A DNA stretch of 64,000 nt from Collinsella sp. (GCA_019414445.1 DXMA01000001.1:141777-205776), one strand, 5' to 3'; counted from the stretch's first letter, positions 1 through 8,761 are shown. The notes: generated by a model not told the origin, from the letters alone. Translations and numbers: made by a program.

Positions 1-97
1 TAGCGTCAATTCGCTACGAGAAGTACCGATTCACGCGTCTTTTGCGGCAGATCGGCTCATTTTGGCTTCGATTTGATCCGTTTGGCTCCGACTCAGA

Positions 98-220
98 CTA
101 AGTGAGTAGACTTTTCGGCTCAGGCAGAGCACAAAGCGAATCTGCCTTAGTAAAACTGCAGGTCACAGAGGTGGCTGTTTTGGGTGTGCTCGACAGGTCG
201 CGAATAGTCTACTCACTTAG
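98..220. repeat. 123-bp element with 20-bp terminal inverted repeats
   Basis: The arms at 98-117 and 201-220 are inverted copies with one mismatch in 20 (core CTAAGTGAGTAGAC / GTCTACTCACTTAG is perfect). Inside lies a smaller dyad (GGCAGA / TCTGCC). No ORF is supported in 1-356. Size and layout resemble the element at 41129-41250, although the arm sequences differ. It could be a small non-autonomous mobile element or a long-range operator pair. Confidence 0.6.
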
Positions 221-302
221 ATTTTGGGCTCTTTGGTTGGGGAGATGCTGGCTCGTTTTGGTTGTCGAGAGCGGGTGAATTGAAGCGCCCTTTCGCGCTC
301 CA

Positions 303-311
303 TGCTACAAT
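303..311 (+). promoter_or_regulatory. Extended -10 promoter element for the YitT gene
   Basis: TG-C-TACAAT lies about 45 nt upstream of the GTG start at 357. This fits an extended -10 (TGnTANNNT). I see no convincing -35 at normal spacing. Confidence 0.4.
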
Positions 312-356
312 CGCCGACATGCCCCACAACTACATCTGCCTTCGAAAGGAGCCTAC

Positions 357-1364
357 GTGGCGAACGCCATCGATCAGCTCACGGACCGCGTGCTCGTGCT
401 CGGCCGCCTTACCATTGTCCGCCGCGCCATCACCGCCGTGGCGGTCACCATTTCCGCCGTTTTCCAGACATTCCTGATCCAGGCGTTCATTCGACCCGCC
501 GACCTGCTTCCGAGCGGTCTTACCGGCGTCGCGGTCCTACTCGATCGCGTTACCTCGCTGGGCGGCGTTCACATCGACATCTCGCTCGGCATGCTCGCGC
601 TCAACATCCCCGTGGCGCTCCTATGCTGGAGCGGCATCAGCAAGCGCTTCGTCATCTTCTCGATGATGCAGGTCGTGCTCTCGTCGCTGTTCCTCAACAT
701 CTTTCACTTTGCCCCGTTTTTGGGCGACAAGATTATGCTCATCATTTTTGGCGGCGTGGTCTCGGGTCTGGGCGCTGCCATCGCGCTAAAGTCCGGCGCA
801 TCCACCGGCGGCACCGACTTTATCGCGCTGTGGGTCTCCAACCACACGGGCAAGACTATCTGGGGCGTCATCTTTGGTTTCAACTGCTTTATCCTGGCGA
901 TCTTTGGCTTTATGTTTGGCTGGGACAACGCGGCGTACTCCATCGTGTTCCAGTTTATTTCGACCAAGACCATCGACAGTTTCTATCGTCGCTACGACCG
1001 CGTGACGCTGCAGATCACGACGCGCAAGGCAGACGAGGTCATGACCGCCTATGTTGACCATTTTCAGCACGGCATTAGCTGCGCTGAGGTCATCGGCGGA
1101 TACAGCCGCGAAAAGATGTATCTGCTGCACGCCGTTGTCTCGACCTATGAGAGCCAGGACATTATCAAGCTAGTGTGCGACATTGATCCCGGCGCCGTGA
1201 TCAATGTGTTCCACACGCTCAACTTTGTGGGCGGCTGGTGGGGCGGTCATGTCGACGAGCCCATGCCCACAGCCGTACCCGATCCCGACAAGCCCGCGCG
1301 CATGACCAGCAGGCAGGCGCGCCTCAGCGAGCAGGACAGCCTGCAGCAGGACGACGGCAAGTAG
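357..1364 (+). CDS. YitT family membrane protein (DUF161/DUF2179)
   Basis: This 335-residue protein has five to six hydrophobic segments in residues 20-200. They include the family signature around GLGAAIALKSGASTGGTDF (about 138-156), followed by a soluble C-terminal DUF2179-like domain (about 205-300) ending in a polar tail. YitT proteins are bacterial integral membrane proteins of poorly defined function. The start is GTG at 357, chosen because GAAAGGAG at 343-350 sits at ideal distance and the upstream ATGs are in other frames. It is monocistronic, with a promoter-like TACAAT upstream and a strong terminator downstream. The family assignment is secure; the function is unknown. Confidence 0.9.
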   Translation: MANAIDQLTDRVLVLGRLTIVRRAITAVAVTISAVFQTFLIQAFIRPADLLPSGLTGVAVLLDRVTSLGGVHIDISLGMLALNIPVALLCWSGISKRFVIFSMMQVVLSSLFLNIFHFAPFLGDKIMLIIFGGVVSGLGAAIALKSGASTGGTDFIALWVSNHTGKTIWGVIFGFNCFILAIFGFMFGWDNAAYSIVFQFISTKTIDSFYRRYDRVTLQITTRKADEVMTAYVDHFQHGISCAEVIGGYSREKMYLLHAVVSTYESQDIIKLVCDIDPGAVINVFHTLNFVGGWWGGHVDEPMPTAVPDPDKPARMTSRQARLSEQDSLQQDDGK

Positions 1365-1405
1365 GGTATTGGCATTTTGCCGGCCCGGCGCAACCCTTCC
1401 GTATG

Positions 1406-1446
1406 AGTCCCTCGAAAGCCCCGTTGCTTTCGAGGGACTTTCGTTT
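1406..1446 (+). terminator. Rho-independent terminator of the YitT gene
   Basis: A perfect 14-bp stem (AGTCCCTCGAAAGC at 1406-1419 / GCTTTCGAGGGACT at 1426-1439) with a 6-nt loop is followed by TTCGTTT. Confidence 0.85.
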
Positions 1447-1491
1447 GCCCAGATAAAACCTACCAAAATGAAGCTGTCGCTTTTTGGTAGG
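1445..1491. repeat. Dispersed hairpin repeat, CCTACCAAAA family, copy 1
   Basis: CCTACCAAAA at 1459-1468 pairs with TTTTGGTAGG at 1482-1491. The 34 nt at 1445-1478 match, in reverse orientation, 11133-11166 at 31 of 34 positions, so this is a dispersed repeat rather than a gene-specific terminator. Confidence 0.7.
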
Positions 1492-1583
1492 TGGGGTGTA
1501 TCGTTTTATCAATATGAGGTAACATGACACTAGACGTTATATACGTATTAGTTATTTCGATATTTCGATAAGAGTGATCAGAT

Positions 1584-2303
1584 ATGCCTGCACCCAAAAA
1601 TGCACCGCTTTACCAGCAGATTTATGACGAAATCAAGGATGCAATCGAGAAAGGTGTTTATGCACCCAAGGAGCGTATTCCGTCCGAGCTTGAGCTAGCC
1701 GAGCAGTACGATGTGAGCCGAATTACGGTGCGCCGCGCCGTCGAGGAGTTGTGCTCCGATGGCTACCTGGTTAAGCAGCAGGGCCGCGGCACCTTTGTTT
1801 CCACGCCGCACATCAATCGTCAGTTCCATGCCTCGACGCTGCAGACGTTTACCGCGCTGTGTGCCGGCAACGGCATGAAGGCCGGTGCGCACGTGGTCGA
1901 TCGCCAGATCGTTCCGGCGCGCCAAAACGAGATGGAGTTCTTTGGTCTGCAGAAGGATGCGCTGCTACTGCATATCAAGCGCGTGCGTACGGCCGACGGC
2001 GAGCCCATCTTTGAGGAGAACATCTTTGTGCCGTTTGACGCCTACCGTGAGCTGTTGACGGCCGATCTTGAGGACAAGTCGATTTTTGCCGAGGTCGAGC
2101 GTGTTGGCGGAACGCCGATTGTCTCGGTTGGCTACCGCACGGTCGAGGCCGTTCGAGCTAACGCCGAGCAGGCGGCCGAGCTGGGCATTGCTCCGCACGA
2201 TCCACTGCTCAATCTGCGTGCCGGCTTTACCGGTCCCAATGGCGAGCCGGTCCTGATGGGTAAGCAGTACTACGTGGGATCGCGCTACGTCATGGTGATG
2301 TAA
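1584..2303 (+). CDS. GntR/HutC-family transcriptional regulator (UTRA)
   Basis: This 239-residue regulator has an N-terminal winged HTH (residues 8-75), with the GntR signature at PSELELAEQYDVSRITVRRA and the wing LVKQQGRGTFV. A C-terminal UTRA effector domain spans about 95-238. HutC-type members usually bind a small metabolite, often a sugar phosphate, and repress a nearby catabolic operon. It stands alone, behind an AT-rich leader with a tandem ATTTCGAT motif. Its paralogues in this window lie at 4635 and 15729, both next to SIS-domain deglycase genes, so a related sugar-amine regulon is plausible. The target is not shown by the sequence. Confidence 0.9.
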   Translation: MPAPKNAPLYQQIYDEIKDAIEKGVYAPKERIPSELELAEQYDVSRITVRRAVEELCSDGYLVKQQGRGTFVSTPHINRQFHASTLQTFTALCAGNGMKAGAHVVDRQIVPARQNEMEFFGLQKDALLLHIKRVRTADGEPIFEENIFVPFDAYRELLTADLEDKSIFAEVERVGGTPIVSVGYRTVEAVRANAEQAAELGIAPHDPLLNLRAGFTGPNGEPVLMGKQYYVGSRYVMVM

Positions 2304-2450
2304 GTTACGCGGTTTTACCAAACCGCGTAACGGGCCGACGCTGCGCGCCGCCCAGGGCGACAATTTGTCATTCAAAAGGCGAGGCATGACCAGAAGGTCT
2401 ATGCCTTGCCTTTTTCATGCCAACTTGTTCGCCCTGGACGTCGCTCGCTG
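2304..2450 (+). ncRNA. Structured repeat element A, copy 1 (possible cis RNA)
   Basis: The element begins directly after the stop codon of the GntR gene. It contains three parts: a 12-bp hairpin (GTTACGCGGTTT / AAACCGCGTAAC, 2304-2331); an outer stem CCAGGGCGA (2352-2360) / TCGCCCTGG (2429-2437) continued by CAA/TTG across a bulged T; and an inner hairpin with the apical GACC-AGAA-GGTC on a stem AGGCAT / ATGCCT. The copy at 30140-30280 keeps the same architecture with compensatory stem changes, which argues for a selected structure. Its function is unknown; it may terminate or stabilise the upstream mRNA. Confidence 0.6.
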
Positions 2451-2472
2451 TCCGTCCTCTACCTGCGGCGGA

Positions 2473-2566
2473 GTAGTCATTGCACTCATTGGGGACAGAC
2501 TTAAATGAGTAGTCGTTAGGGATATTCTTGTTTGACTAGTCGTTTAAGAACGTCCCCAATGACTAC
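2473..2566. repeat. Long hairpin repeat with GGGGAC/GTCCCC core
   Basis: GTAGTCATT (2473-2481) pairs with AATGACTAC (2558-2566), GGGGAC (2491-2496) with GTCCCC (2552-2557), and CTTAAATGAGTAGTC (2500-2514) imperfectly with GACTAGTCGTTTAAG (2534-2548). A 9-nt asymmetric insertion follows the outer stem. It shares the GGGGACAG core with the hairpins at 11118-11210 and 11914-11950. Together with element A it fills the 346-nt gap before recQ. Confidence 0.6.
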
Positions 2567-2612
2567 CCATGTCGTGGCCGGCAGCCGTGCGCCACCGGTC
2601 CGCGTGGCGGCG

Positions 2613-2618
2613 TATAAT
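2613..2618 (+). promoter_or_regulatory. -10 element of recQ promoter
   Basis: TATAAT occurs 31 nt upstream of the recQ start. No good -35 is visible at 17-nt spacing. Confidence 0.4.
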
Positions 2619-2649
2619 CGGCGGCAGATGACTTGGACGTTAGGAAACC

Positions 2650-4632
2650 ATGACCGATAGCATGCAGCAGATGGCGCTCGACACGCTCGGCGCCTATTTT
2701 GGCTACACCTCGTTTCGCCCGGGGCAGGACCGCATGGTCGATGCGATCCTTGCTGGCCGCGACGCGCTGGGCGTTATGCCCACGGGCGCCGGCAAGTCCA
2801 TTTGCTACCAGGTGCCCGCGCTCATGCTGCCCGGCATTACCTTTGTGGTGAGTCCGCTGCTGTCGCTTATGGAGGACCAGACCCGTGCGCTGCTCGCGGC
2901 GGGCGCGCGACCCAGCTATCTCAACTCCAGCCTTACTCCGGCCCAGCAAAATACCGTGCTCAAGCGGGCGCGCGAGGGCCGCTACCAGCTTATGTACGTG
3001 GCGCCCGAGCGCCTGCTCGAGCCGCGCTTTCTGGCCTTTGCGCAGGAAGCTGCGGCCGAAGGCGGCATTGGCGTTCCGCTCGTGGCCATTGACGAGGCCC
3101 ACTGCGTGAGCCAATGGGGCCAGGATTTCCGCCCCGCCTATCTGCAGATTCGTGAGTTCATCGATTCCCTGCCGCAACGCCCTATCGTGGCGGCCTTTAC
3201 CGCCACGGCGACCGAGCGCGTACGCGCGGACATTCAGCAGATGCTCGGCCTGCAAAACCCGGCGACGGTGGTGACGGGCTTCGATCGCAAGAACCTCAAC
3301 TTTGGTTGCGAAGAGATGGGCGACAAGGCCAAGACCGCCTGGGTGCGCGACTACGTGATCGCGCATTCGAGCGAGAGCGGCATCGTGTATTGCTCGACCC
3401 GCAAGACGGTCGATGCGCTGGCAGGTGAGCTTGCCGAGGCGCTGGGCCCCAGCGGCATTCGCGTTGGCCGCTACCATGCCGGCATGGGCAACGACGCCCG
3501 CCGCCAAAGCCAACGCGCCTTTATCGACGACGATATCCAGGTGATGGTTGCCACCAACGCCTTTGGCATGGGCATCGACAAGCCCAACGTGCGCTACGTG
3601 ATCCATAACAACGTGCCCGAGAGCATCGAGGCCTACTACCAGGAGGCGGGCCGCGCCGGCCGCGATGGCGACCCGGCTAGCTGCCACTTGCTGTGGAACG
3701 GCAACGATTTTCGCATGCGCCGCTTTCTGATCGATCGCGGCGATGCCGCCGATGAGGCGCTCGACGACGAGCAGCGCGCGTGGGCGCTCCAGAATCGATA
3801 TCGCCTGCTCAGCCAGATGGAGGGTTACTGCAATACCACCGGCTGCCTGCGCGAATACATGCTGCGCTACTTTGGCGACGAGGCCGCGGCCGAGCATGCT
3901 GCCGCGGCCGGTGCGGGCGCCACCGCCACGGACGAGGTCGAGGGCTGCGGCAACTGCAGCAACTGCCTCACGCAGTTCGAGGTCGAGGACGTCACCGATA
4001 TGGCCCGCGCTGCCGTGCGCTATGTGGCCACGCGACCCATGCGCTTTGGCAAGTCGCTGATCGCCGATGTGCTCCACGGCGGCAACACCGAGCGCATTCG
4101 CCAGATGCATCTGGACGAGGACCGCGGCTACGGTGAGCTGTCGAGCGAATCGGTCGGGCGCATCAAGGACATCATCGGCCAGCTGTGCGGCCGCGGTTAT
4201 CTGGCTACCTCGCAGGGGCAGTACCCGGTCGTGGGGCTGGGCCCGCGCGCCGGCGAGGTCGAGGACGAGGCGTTCGCCTTTACCGTTAAGCGTCGCGCGT
4301 CCAAGCGCAAGGCCTCGGCCCGCGCCCGCCGTGCGGTGGACCTGCTGCGCGAGGAGGCCGAGCTGGATCAGCACCCGCGTGTGGGCGACGATGCCGAGCT
4401 GTTCGAGCGCCTGCGTGCCCTGCGCAAGGAAATCTCGACCGAGCTCGAGATGGCGCCGTACATGGTCTTCTCCGACAAGGCCCTGCGCGGCCTGTGCCGT
4501 CTGCGCCCGCAGACGCGCGACGAGCTTATCCAGGTCAACGGCATCGGCGAGAAAAAGGCCGACGCCTTTGGCGAGCAGTTTATGGCGGCGATTGAAGAAT
4601 TTGAGTCCGAGCATGCGCGGGATGGAGCGTAA
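2650..4632 (+). CDS. recQ: ATP-dependent DNA helicase RecQ
   Basis: RecQ is a 3'-5' superfamily-2 helicase acting in recombinational repair. The 660 residues show Walker A PTGAGKS (44-50), DEAH (148-151) followed at once by the RecQ aromatic-rich loop CVSQWGQDFRPAY (152-164), and motif VI QEAGRAGRDG. Next come the zinc-binding Cys set (GCLREYML... CGNCSNC) and an RQC winged helix. A C-terminal HRDC domain (about 585-650) contains VNGIGEKKADAFGEQF. Length is typical for a RecQ with one HRDC. The ATG at 2650 has AGGAAA upstream. The gene is co-transcribed with the downstream GntR gene, 2 nt away. Confidence 0.97.
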   Translation: MTDSMQQMALDTLGAYFGYTSFRPGQDRMVDAILAGRDALGVMPTGAGKSICYQVPALMLPGITFVVSPLLSLMEDQTRALLAAGARPSYLNSSLTPAQQNTVLKRAREGRYQLMYVAPERLLEPRFLAFAQEAAAEGGIGVPLVAIDEAHCVSQWGQDFRPAYLQIREFIDSLPQRPIVAAFTATATERVRADIQQMLGLQNPATVVTGFDRKNLNFGCEEMGDKAKTAWVRDYVIAHSSESGIVYCSTRKTVDALAGELAEALGPSGIRVGRYHAGMGNDARRQSQRAFIDDDIQVMVATNAFGMGIDKPNVRYVIHNNVPESIEAYYQEAGRAGRDGDPASCHLLWNGNDFRMRRFLIDRGDAADEALDDEQRAWALQNRYRLLSQMEGYCNTTGCLREYMLRYFGDEAAAEHAAAAGAGATATDEVEGCGNCSNCLTQFEVEDVTDMARAAVRYVATRPMRFGKSLIADVLHGGNTERIRQMHLDEDRGYGELSSESVGRIKDIIGQLCGRGYLATSQGQYPVVGLGPRAGEVEDEAFAFTVKRRASKRKASARARRAVDLLREEAELDQHPRVGDDAELFERLRALRKEISTELEMAPYMVFSDKALRGLCRLRPQTRDELIQVNGIGEKKADAFGEQFMAAIEEFESEHARDGA

Positions 4633-4634
4633 CG

Positions 4635-5399
4635 ATGGCAACCGATAACAAGACCGAACGTTCTGAGCGCGCCGAGGTGCCCGCCGTGCCACTGTACCAG
4701 CAGGTCATGGACGACCTAAAGGGCGAGATCGCGCGCGGCGTGTACGTGGCCGGCTCGCGCATTCCTTCCGAGATGGAGCTCGCGAAGTCCTACGGCGTGG
4801 GGCGCATCACCGTGCGCCGTGCCATCGAGGAGCTGTCGCGTGCGGGGTATCTCAACCGCCAGCAGGGGAGGGGCACCTTTGTGTGCGCTCCCAAGCTCAA
4901 GCGCAAGATTCGCCAGAAGGGTGACGTCCAGAGCTTTACTGAGGGCTGTGCTGCCAACGACATGGTGCCGGGTGCGCGTCTGGTGTCGCGCACGGTGGTT
5001 GCGGCGACGCGCGAGGACGCGGCGTTTTTTGGCGTGGAACCCGGCTGCGAGCTCATTGTGGTCGAGCGCGTGCGCACGGCAGACGGCGTGCCCGTCATGC
5101 TCGAGAACAACGCCTTTGTGCTGGCCGACCATCCCTACCTGCAAACGATGCGCGACGAGGACCTCACGGACAATTCCATCTTTACGCTCGTTGCCGAGCA
5201 TTCGGGCCGCGCGCCGATCAAGTCCGACCCCTGCACCGTGGAGATTGCGCTTGCCGACGCTCAGGCGGCCCCGCTGCTGGAGGTGCCGGTCGGCGAGCCG
5301 CTCTTCTATATGGAGGCGTACTTTACCGATGCGGACGAGCGGCCCTTGCTGCTCGGGCGCCAAAAGATCGTGGGCTCGCGCTACGTGTTCGACATCTAA
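4635..5399 (+). CDS. GntR/HutC-family transcriptional regulator (UTRA)
   Basis: This 254-residue regulator has a winged HTH at about residues 20-90 (PSEMELAKSYGVGRITVRRA, then LNRQQGRGTFV) and a UTRA ligand domain at about 105-250. It starts 2 nt after the recQ stop and probably shares its transcript. It lies just upstream of the SIS-domain deglycase gene at 5544. The gap carries two near-identical sites (5409-5425 and 5471-5487) built on GAACAACAT, the likely binding sites of this regulator. It is a close paralogue of the protein at 1584. Confidence 0.9.
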   Translation: MATDNKTERSERAEVPAVPLYQQVMDDLKGEIARGVYVAGSRIPSEMELAKSYGVGRITVRRAIEELSRAGYLNRQQGRGTFVCAPKLKRKIRQKGDVQSFTEGCAANDMVPGARLVSRTVVAATREDAAFFGVEPGCELIVVERVRTADGVPVMLENNAFVLADHPYLQTMRDEDLTDNSIFTLVAEHSGRAPIKSDPCTVEIALADAQAAPLLEVPVGEPLFYMEAYFTDADERPLLLGRQKIVGSRYVFDI

Positions 5400-5408
5400 C
5401 GTCCACAT

Positions 5409-5487
5409 ATAGAACAACATGGAACAAATTTGCCGTGATGACTTCACGGGCGTTGTTACACGTGCTATAAATGGAACAACATAGAAC
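5409..5487 (+). promoter_or_regulatory. Paired GAACAACAT operator-like sites upstream of deglycase
   Basis: ATAGAACAACATGGAAC (5409-5425) and ATGGAACAACATAGAAC (5471-5487) are the same 17-mer with its two flanking half-sites (TAGAAC and TGGAAC) exchanged, 62 nt apart. Between them sits a CCGTGA / TCACGG dyad (5433-5449). The position between the regulator gene and the deglycase gene suggests GntR operators. Confidence 0.55.
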
Positions 5488-5543
5488 GACCGCAGGTACA
5501 GGCTGTCGTCGTTCAAAGCTGCCATACAAGGAGGAGCATCAGG

Positions 5544-6512
5544 ATGAACGCACATGATTTGGTTCAGGAAATCATCGAGCGCAAGGGCAAGATCGAAAAC
5601 GTCTTTTGGATCGCTTGTGGCGGTTCGATGATCGACCTGATGCCGGCCAACGAGCTGCTCAAGCGCGAGGCCACCACGTTTACCTCGACGGTCTACACGG
5701 CACGCGAGTTTTGCCTGATGGCCCCCAAGAGCTTAGGGCCGAAGTCGCTCGTTATTGCCTGCAGCCACAGCGGCAACACGCAAGAGGTCGTCGACGGCTG
5801 CGAGATGGCACTGGCCGCCGGCGCCGAGGTCGTCGCCCTCACCGACTGCGAGGGCTCCAAGATCGATAACGACAAGTGGACTACCTGGGTCTACCCCTGG
5901 GGCGAGGGCGTGTCGCAGGCCGAGGTACCGCAGGGCATCGGCACCCTGATCGCTGCCGAGCTGCTCGACCAGCAGGAAGGCTACGAGGCGCTCGCCGACA
6001 TGTACGAAGGCCTTAAGCAGATGGACGCGCTGCTGCCTGCCGCCCGCGAGAAGGTCAACGCCGAGCTGGGCGATCGCTTTGCCGAGCTTTGCCAGCAGCA
6101 CAAGTTCTTCTATATCCTGGGCTCCGGTCCCAACTTTAGCCAGACCTACGCCATGGCCATCTGCTCGCTCATGGAGATGCAGTGGCAGCACTGCTGCTAT
6201 ATCCACTCCGGCGAGTACTTCCACGGCCCCTTCGAGGCTACCGAGCCCGGCGTGTTCTACTTTGTGCAGCTCGGATCGGGCGAGTGCCGCCCCATGGAGG
6301 AGCGCGCGCTTGCGTTCCTCAACACGCACACCGATACGATTATGGTGCTCGACGCGCTTGAGTACGGCGTGGGCGAAGTGCCTGCCAGCGTGCGTTCGTT
6401 CCTGGAGCCGATCTTCTTCTATGCGATGAGCTGCGAGCTGCGCGCCGCCCGCGGCAAGGTGTTCGACCACAGCCCCGAGATCCGTCGCTACATGGGCATC
6501 GAACAGTACTAG
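5544..6512 (+). CDS. SIS-domain sugar-phosphate deglycase (FrlB/GfrF-like)
   Basis: This 322-residue protein has two SIS domains. FrlB/GfrF enzymes cleave 6-phosphorylated Amadori products such as fructoselysine-6-phosphate or glucoselysine-6-phosphate to glucose-6-phosphate and the amine. Features seen are the first SIS phosphate loop CSHSGNTQE (about residues 74-82), the family motif HSGEYFHGPFEATEPG (about 222-237), and a C-terminal RRYMGIEQY that resembles the RRYYGGLVEY end of E. coli FrlB. AGGAGG lies upstream of the ATG. It is followed by a bidirectional terminator. A paralogue at 17729 sits inside the PTS locus. The exact substrate is inference. Confidence 0.8.
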   Translation: MNAHDLVQEIIERKGKIENVFWIACGGSMIDLMPANELLKREATTFTSTVYTAREFCLMAPKSLGPKSLVIACSHSGNTQEVVDGCEMALAAGAEVVALTDCEGSKIDNDKWTTWVYPWGEGVSQAEVPQGIGTLIAAELLDQQEGYEALADMYEGLKQMDALLPAAREKVNAELGDRFAELCQQHKFFYILGSGPNFSQTYAMAICSLMEMQWQHCCYIHSGEYFHGPFEATEPGVFYFVQLGSGECRPMEERALAFLNTHTDTIMVLDALEYGVGEVPASVRSFLEPIFFYAMSCELRAARGKVFDHSPEIRRYMGIEQY

Positions 6513-6562
6513 GTAACGGGAAAAGCATTCACCTTCGATTCGCAAGCGAACAGCGTGCGTAA

Positions 6563-6603
6563 AAAGCGGGCCGCGCCGGTGGGTTTCCGGCGTGGCCCGC
6601 TTT
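6563..6603. terminator. Bidirectional terminator between deglycase and dehydrogenase genes
   Basis: A 17-bp near-perfect stem (AAAGCGGGCCGCGCCGG / CCGGCGTGGCCCGCTTT) is flanked by A and T runs. It lies between two convergent genes. Confidence 0.85.
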
Positions 6604-6645
6604 GCATGGCGTCCGTATGAGCGAGGTGTCGCGGCAAGCGGCGGA

Positions 6646-7623
6646 CTACTTCGCGTCGTAGGCCTCGGCGTCCCACCAGTCGAGTTGGGCGATGTTGTCG
6701 CGGATGTGCTGGCAGCTCTTGTGGAAGCCCTCGAGCTCGTACTCGGACAGGTCGAGCGTGTAGACCTCCTCGACGCCCTCGGCACCGATCACGCACGGCA
6801 GGGAGGTAAAGATGCCCTCCTCGCCATACTGGCCGGTCATAAGCGTGGAGGCCGAAAGCACGGCGTGCTCGTTGTGCAGCACGGCGGCGCAGACACGCGC
6901 GGCGGAGTTGGCGACGGCGTACTCGGTGCACTGCTTGCCAGCGTAGGTCACATAGCCGCCCTTGCGCGCGAGTTCCTCGACCTCCATGTGGTCGAACGCG
7001 TACTTGTCGGGGTTCTCGGCCTGAAGCTCGTTGAGGCTCTTGCCGGCGATGGTTGCGGCCTTAAAGGCGGCAAGCTGGCTAAAACCGTGCTCGCCGATCA
7101 TGTAGGCGTCGATGGACTTGGGGCTCACGCCGACCTTCTTGGAGATCTCGGTGCGCAGGCGGGCGGAGTCCAGGCCGCAGCCCGAGCCGATGATCTTTTT
7201 GGGATCGTAGCCGGTCAGATGCCACAGCTCGGTGCACACGACGTCGCAGGGGTTGGAGATACTTACGAAGATGCCGTCAAAGCCAGCATCGACGATGCGC
7301 TTGGCAAAGGAGCGGGCGGCGTCGGTGGTAAAGAACAGCTCGCCGTCGCGGTTGCCAGCGGCCAGCGCGACCTTACCGGCGGCGTTGACGATGACGTCGC
7401 AGCAGGCCAGCTCCTCGTAGTGGTCGTAGCAGTTGACGATCTTGGTGTTGTACGGGACAAACGAAAGGGAGTCGCGCAGGTCCTGGACCTCGGACGTCAC
7501 CTTGGCCTCGTTGATATCGCACAGGTACAGTTCATCGGCAATGCCCTGCATGAGCAGGCTGTTGGCGACATGTGCTCCTACGTGGCCCTGGCCGACCACA
7601 CCGATCTTACGCGTCTGGTACAT
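6646..7623 (-). CDS. L-2-hydroxyacid dehydrogenase (LDH/HicDH-like)
   Basis: This 325-residue NAD-dependent dehydrogenase belongs to the lactate/malate family and reduces 2-oxoacids such as pyruvate in the cytosol. It shows the nucleotide loop GVVGQGHVG (residues 8-16), SNPCDVV, GSGCGLDSARLR and the catalytic-histidine motif IGEHG. The later stretch EELARKGGYVTYAGK is close to L-2-hydroxyisocaproate dehydrogenase, so branched 2-oxoacids are possible substrates. The substrate loop (AAGKVALAAGNRDGE) is not the textbook LDH form. The start at 7623 was chosen because GAAAGGAT lies 8 nt upstream; a longer frame exists but lacks a ribosome binding site. Confidence 0.85.
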   Translation of the reverse strand: MYQTRKIGVVGQGHVGAHVANSLLMQGIADELYLCDINEAKVTSEVQDLRDSLSFVPYNTKIVNCYDHYEELACCDVIVNAAGKVALAAGNRDGELFFTTDAARSFAKRIVDAGFDGIFVSISNPCDVVCTELWHLTGYDPKKIIGSGCGLDSARLRTEISKKVGVSPKSIDAYMIGEHGFSQLAAFKAATIAGKSLNELQAENPDKYAFDHMEVEELARKGGYVTYAGKQCTEYAVANSAARVCAAVLHNEHAVLSASTLMTGQYGEEGIFTSLPCVIGAEGVEEVYTLDLSEYELEGFHKSCQHIRDNIAQLDWWDAEAYDAK

Positions 7624-7700
7624 ATATGTATCCTTTCGGCCGAGTTTTTCGCGTCGAACCATTGTAGCGTCCTGCTGTCACTTTGCTAAGCTAAAGCGAA

Positions 7701-7731
7701 GTAGTTTTTTGGGACATGCCTTAATCTCTAC
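7701..7731. repeat. Dispersed hairpin repeat, TGGGACATGCC family, copy 1
   Basis: GTAG...CTAC flank a TTTTTTGGGACATGCC core. The 31 nt match the reverse complement of 12169-12199 at 26 of 31 positions. Confidence 0.55.
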
Positions 7732-7834
7732 TTTTGGGGTGATTTGGGCCGCTGACGGCATCGCTGGGCGATGTGCTCGCGCGGATGGGGCCGCTCGTTG
7801 TACCATAGCTGCAACTGACTCGTAAGGAGCATCC

Positions 7835-8761
7835 ATGCCCATTCGCATCCCCGACGCCCTCCCTGCCGCCGCGCAGCTCGAGAGCGAGAACATCTTTGTC
7901 ATGACCGAGTACCGCGCGCTGCACCAGGACATCCGTCCGCTGCGTGTGCTCATCCTCAACCTCATGCCCACCAAGATCGCCACCGAGACGCAGATTATGC
8001 GCAAACTCTCCAACACGCCGTTGCAGGTGGAGGTGGACCTGCTGCGCACCAAGACGCACGAGGCCACGCACGTGAGCGCCGGCCACCTGGAGACGTTCTA
8101 CCGCACGTTCGACGACATCCGCGACATCCACTACGACGGCCTGATTATCACGGGCGCGCCCGTGGAGCAGATGCCATTCGAGGAGGTCGACTACTGGCCC
8201 GAGCTCTGCCAGATCATGGACTGGTCCACCACGCACGTGCACTCCACGCTGCACATTTGTTGGGGCGCGCAGGCGGGGCTCTACCATCATTACGGCATTC
8301 AGAAGTACGATCTACCGGCCAAGGCAAGTGGCGTGTTCGAGCATTATCTGGTGAAGCCGCAAAGCCCGCTGGTCCGCGGCTTTGACGACCGCTTCTATGC
8401 CGTGCATTCGCGCAACACCGATGTGCGCCGCGAGGACGTGGAGGCCGAGCCGCAGCTTGAAGTCGTGGCCGTGTCCGACGAGGTAGGCCTGTATATCGTC
8501 AAGTCGACCGACAGCCGCCGCTTTTTTGTCTTTGGCCATCCCGAGTACGATACCGACACGCTGCGCCTGGAGTACGAGCGCGACGTGAAGCGCGGGCTCA
8601 ACCCTCAGGTGCCGGCGCATTACTTCCCGGGCGACGATCCCACCGCCGAGCCGCGCAACGTCTGGCGCAGCCAGGCTCAGCTGCTCTACACCAACTGGCT
8701 CAACTACTACGTCTACCAGACCACGCCCTACGACCTGGCCCGCGCCGGCGAGGAGCACTAG
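7835..8761 (+). CDS. metA: Homoserine O-acetyltransferase (MetA family)
   Basis: MetA acylates homoserine, the committing step of methionine synthesis. The 308 residues show nucleophile Cys142 (HICWGAQAG), His235 and Glu237 (FGHPEYD), the complete catalytic triad. Residue 111 is Glu (TGAPVEQMPFEEVDYW). In this family Glu111 directs acetyl-CoA use and Gly111 succinyl-CoA use, so this should be an acetyltransferase despite the frequent name homoserine O-succinyltransferase. The ATG has a GTAAGGAG ribosome binding site. No SAM riboswitch is visible upstream. The stop codon is followed in frame by 31 Ala/Val-rich codons (8762-8854) of low-complexity sequence. Confidence 0.95.
   Translation: MPIRIPDALPAAAQLESENIFVMTEYRALHQDIRPLRVLILNLMPTKIATETQIMRKLSNTPLQVEVDLLRTKTHEATHVSAGHLETFYRTFDDIRDIHYDGLIITGAPVEQMPFEEVDYWPELCQIMDWSTTHVHSTLHICWGAQAGLYHHYGIQKYDLPAKASGVFEHYLVKPQSPLVRGFDDRFYAVHSRNTDVRREDVEAEPQLEVVAVSDEVGLYIVKSTDSRRFFVFGHPEYDTDTLRLEYERDVKRGLNPQVPAHYFPGDDPTAEPRNVWRSQAQLLYTNWLNYYVYQTTPYDLARAGEEH

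Noticed and set aside
2563..4692. Open frame of over 700 codons on the minus strand opposite recQ
   Set aside because: It is a GC-rich antisense shadow; recQ carries all helicase motifs and a proper ribosome binding site.
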